Shown piece after piece: positions 63,959 to 64,000 of a stretch of 64,000 nucleotides of DNA. Source of the stretch: Caldilineales bacterium (GTDB lineage: Bacteria > Chloroflexota > Anaerolineae > J102); the NCBI GenBank assembly GCA_019695115.1, contig JAIBAP010000025.1, positions 1-64,000 of the forward strand, written 5' to 3'. Every line of letters starts with the position of its first letter. Position 1 is the stretch's first letter. The position numbers and the translations under genes were made by a program. Under the pieces are notes generated by a model. That model was not told the DNA's origin. It searched no databases and saw only the letters and a program-made list of their open reading frames with translations.

Positions 63959-64000
63959 AACGAGTGTCCCCGGCCCACGGCTGCCATACGCAGCCCGGGC

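Overview
The window is a high-GC bacterial chromosome segment, most likely from a Chloroflexota (Anaerolineae-like) bacterium. This is an inference from several features together: a CIRCE-controlled groESL operon, a Rieske/cytochrome b/poly-haem c operon, several membrane multihaem cytochromes, extracellular proteins with Thr-Pro linkers and a short hydrophobic tail, and a peptide ABC operon. No rRNA or tRNA was seen, so the placement rests on gene content only.

Layout. 0-8.6 kb: an M24 peptidase, a TsaC-like protein whose start codon cannot be found, a NarL-type two-component system, and a drug/lipid-type ABC-2 exporter with a LiaF-like membrane protein. 8.8-12.6 kb: a quinol:cytochrome c oxidoreductase operon (Rieske, cytochrome b, three-haem cytochrome c) with a consensus promoter and a strong terminator. 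12.8-26.1 kb: a YfhO-type membrane protein, an uncharacterised membrane protein, the bifunctional NAD(P)HX repair enzyme, a large secreted clan GH-A protein, a newly noticed 50-residue gene, an M28 peptidase, an inositol-phosphatase-like enzyme, an Rpn-type nuclease-like protein and a TPR protein. 26.2-28.4 kb: groES-groEL. 28.6-45.3 kb: a Memo-like protein, SCP2 / iron alcohol dehydrogenase / aldehyde ferredoxin oxidoreductase, then a lipid-oriented block (two patatins, epimerase, acyltransferase, second SCP2, PhaR-like and TetR regulators), a degenerate PEP-utilising protein, a secreted repeat protein and a site-2 protease. 45.3-58.4 kb: a toxin-antitoxin pair with a truncated toxin, fumarase, a PIG-L deacetylase, a 7Fe-type ferredoxin, a complete peptide ABC operon ending in a CBS-ACT protein, a zinc alcohol dehydrogenase and a second toxin-antitoxin remnant. 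58.7-64 kb: OsmC and a cluster of three membrane cytochromes carrying 22 c-type haem motifs in total, followed by a UBP zinc-finger protein.

Two themes stand out. The first is electron transfer: the bc-type operon at about 10 kb and the 22-haem module at about 60-63.7 kb (nine-haem protein, b-type cytochrome with a c-type tail, ten-haem protein with a NapC/NrfH-like start) both look able to oxidise quinol and pass electrons outward. The second module has no recognisable catalytic subunit and is the best candidate here for an undescribed system. The second theme is repeats. At least eight intergenic arrays are built from strictly 7-bp-phased units whose sequence drifts along the array. Three tandem arrays begin at or copy the 3' end of a gene. 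Two hairpin families vary between copies by compensatory changes. One repeat element has cut short a toxin gene.
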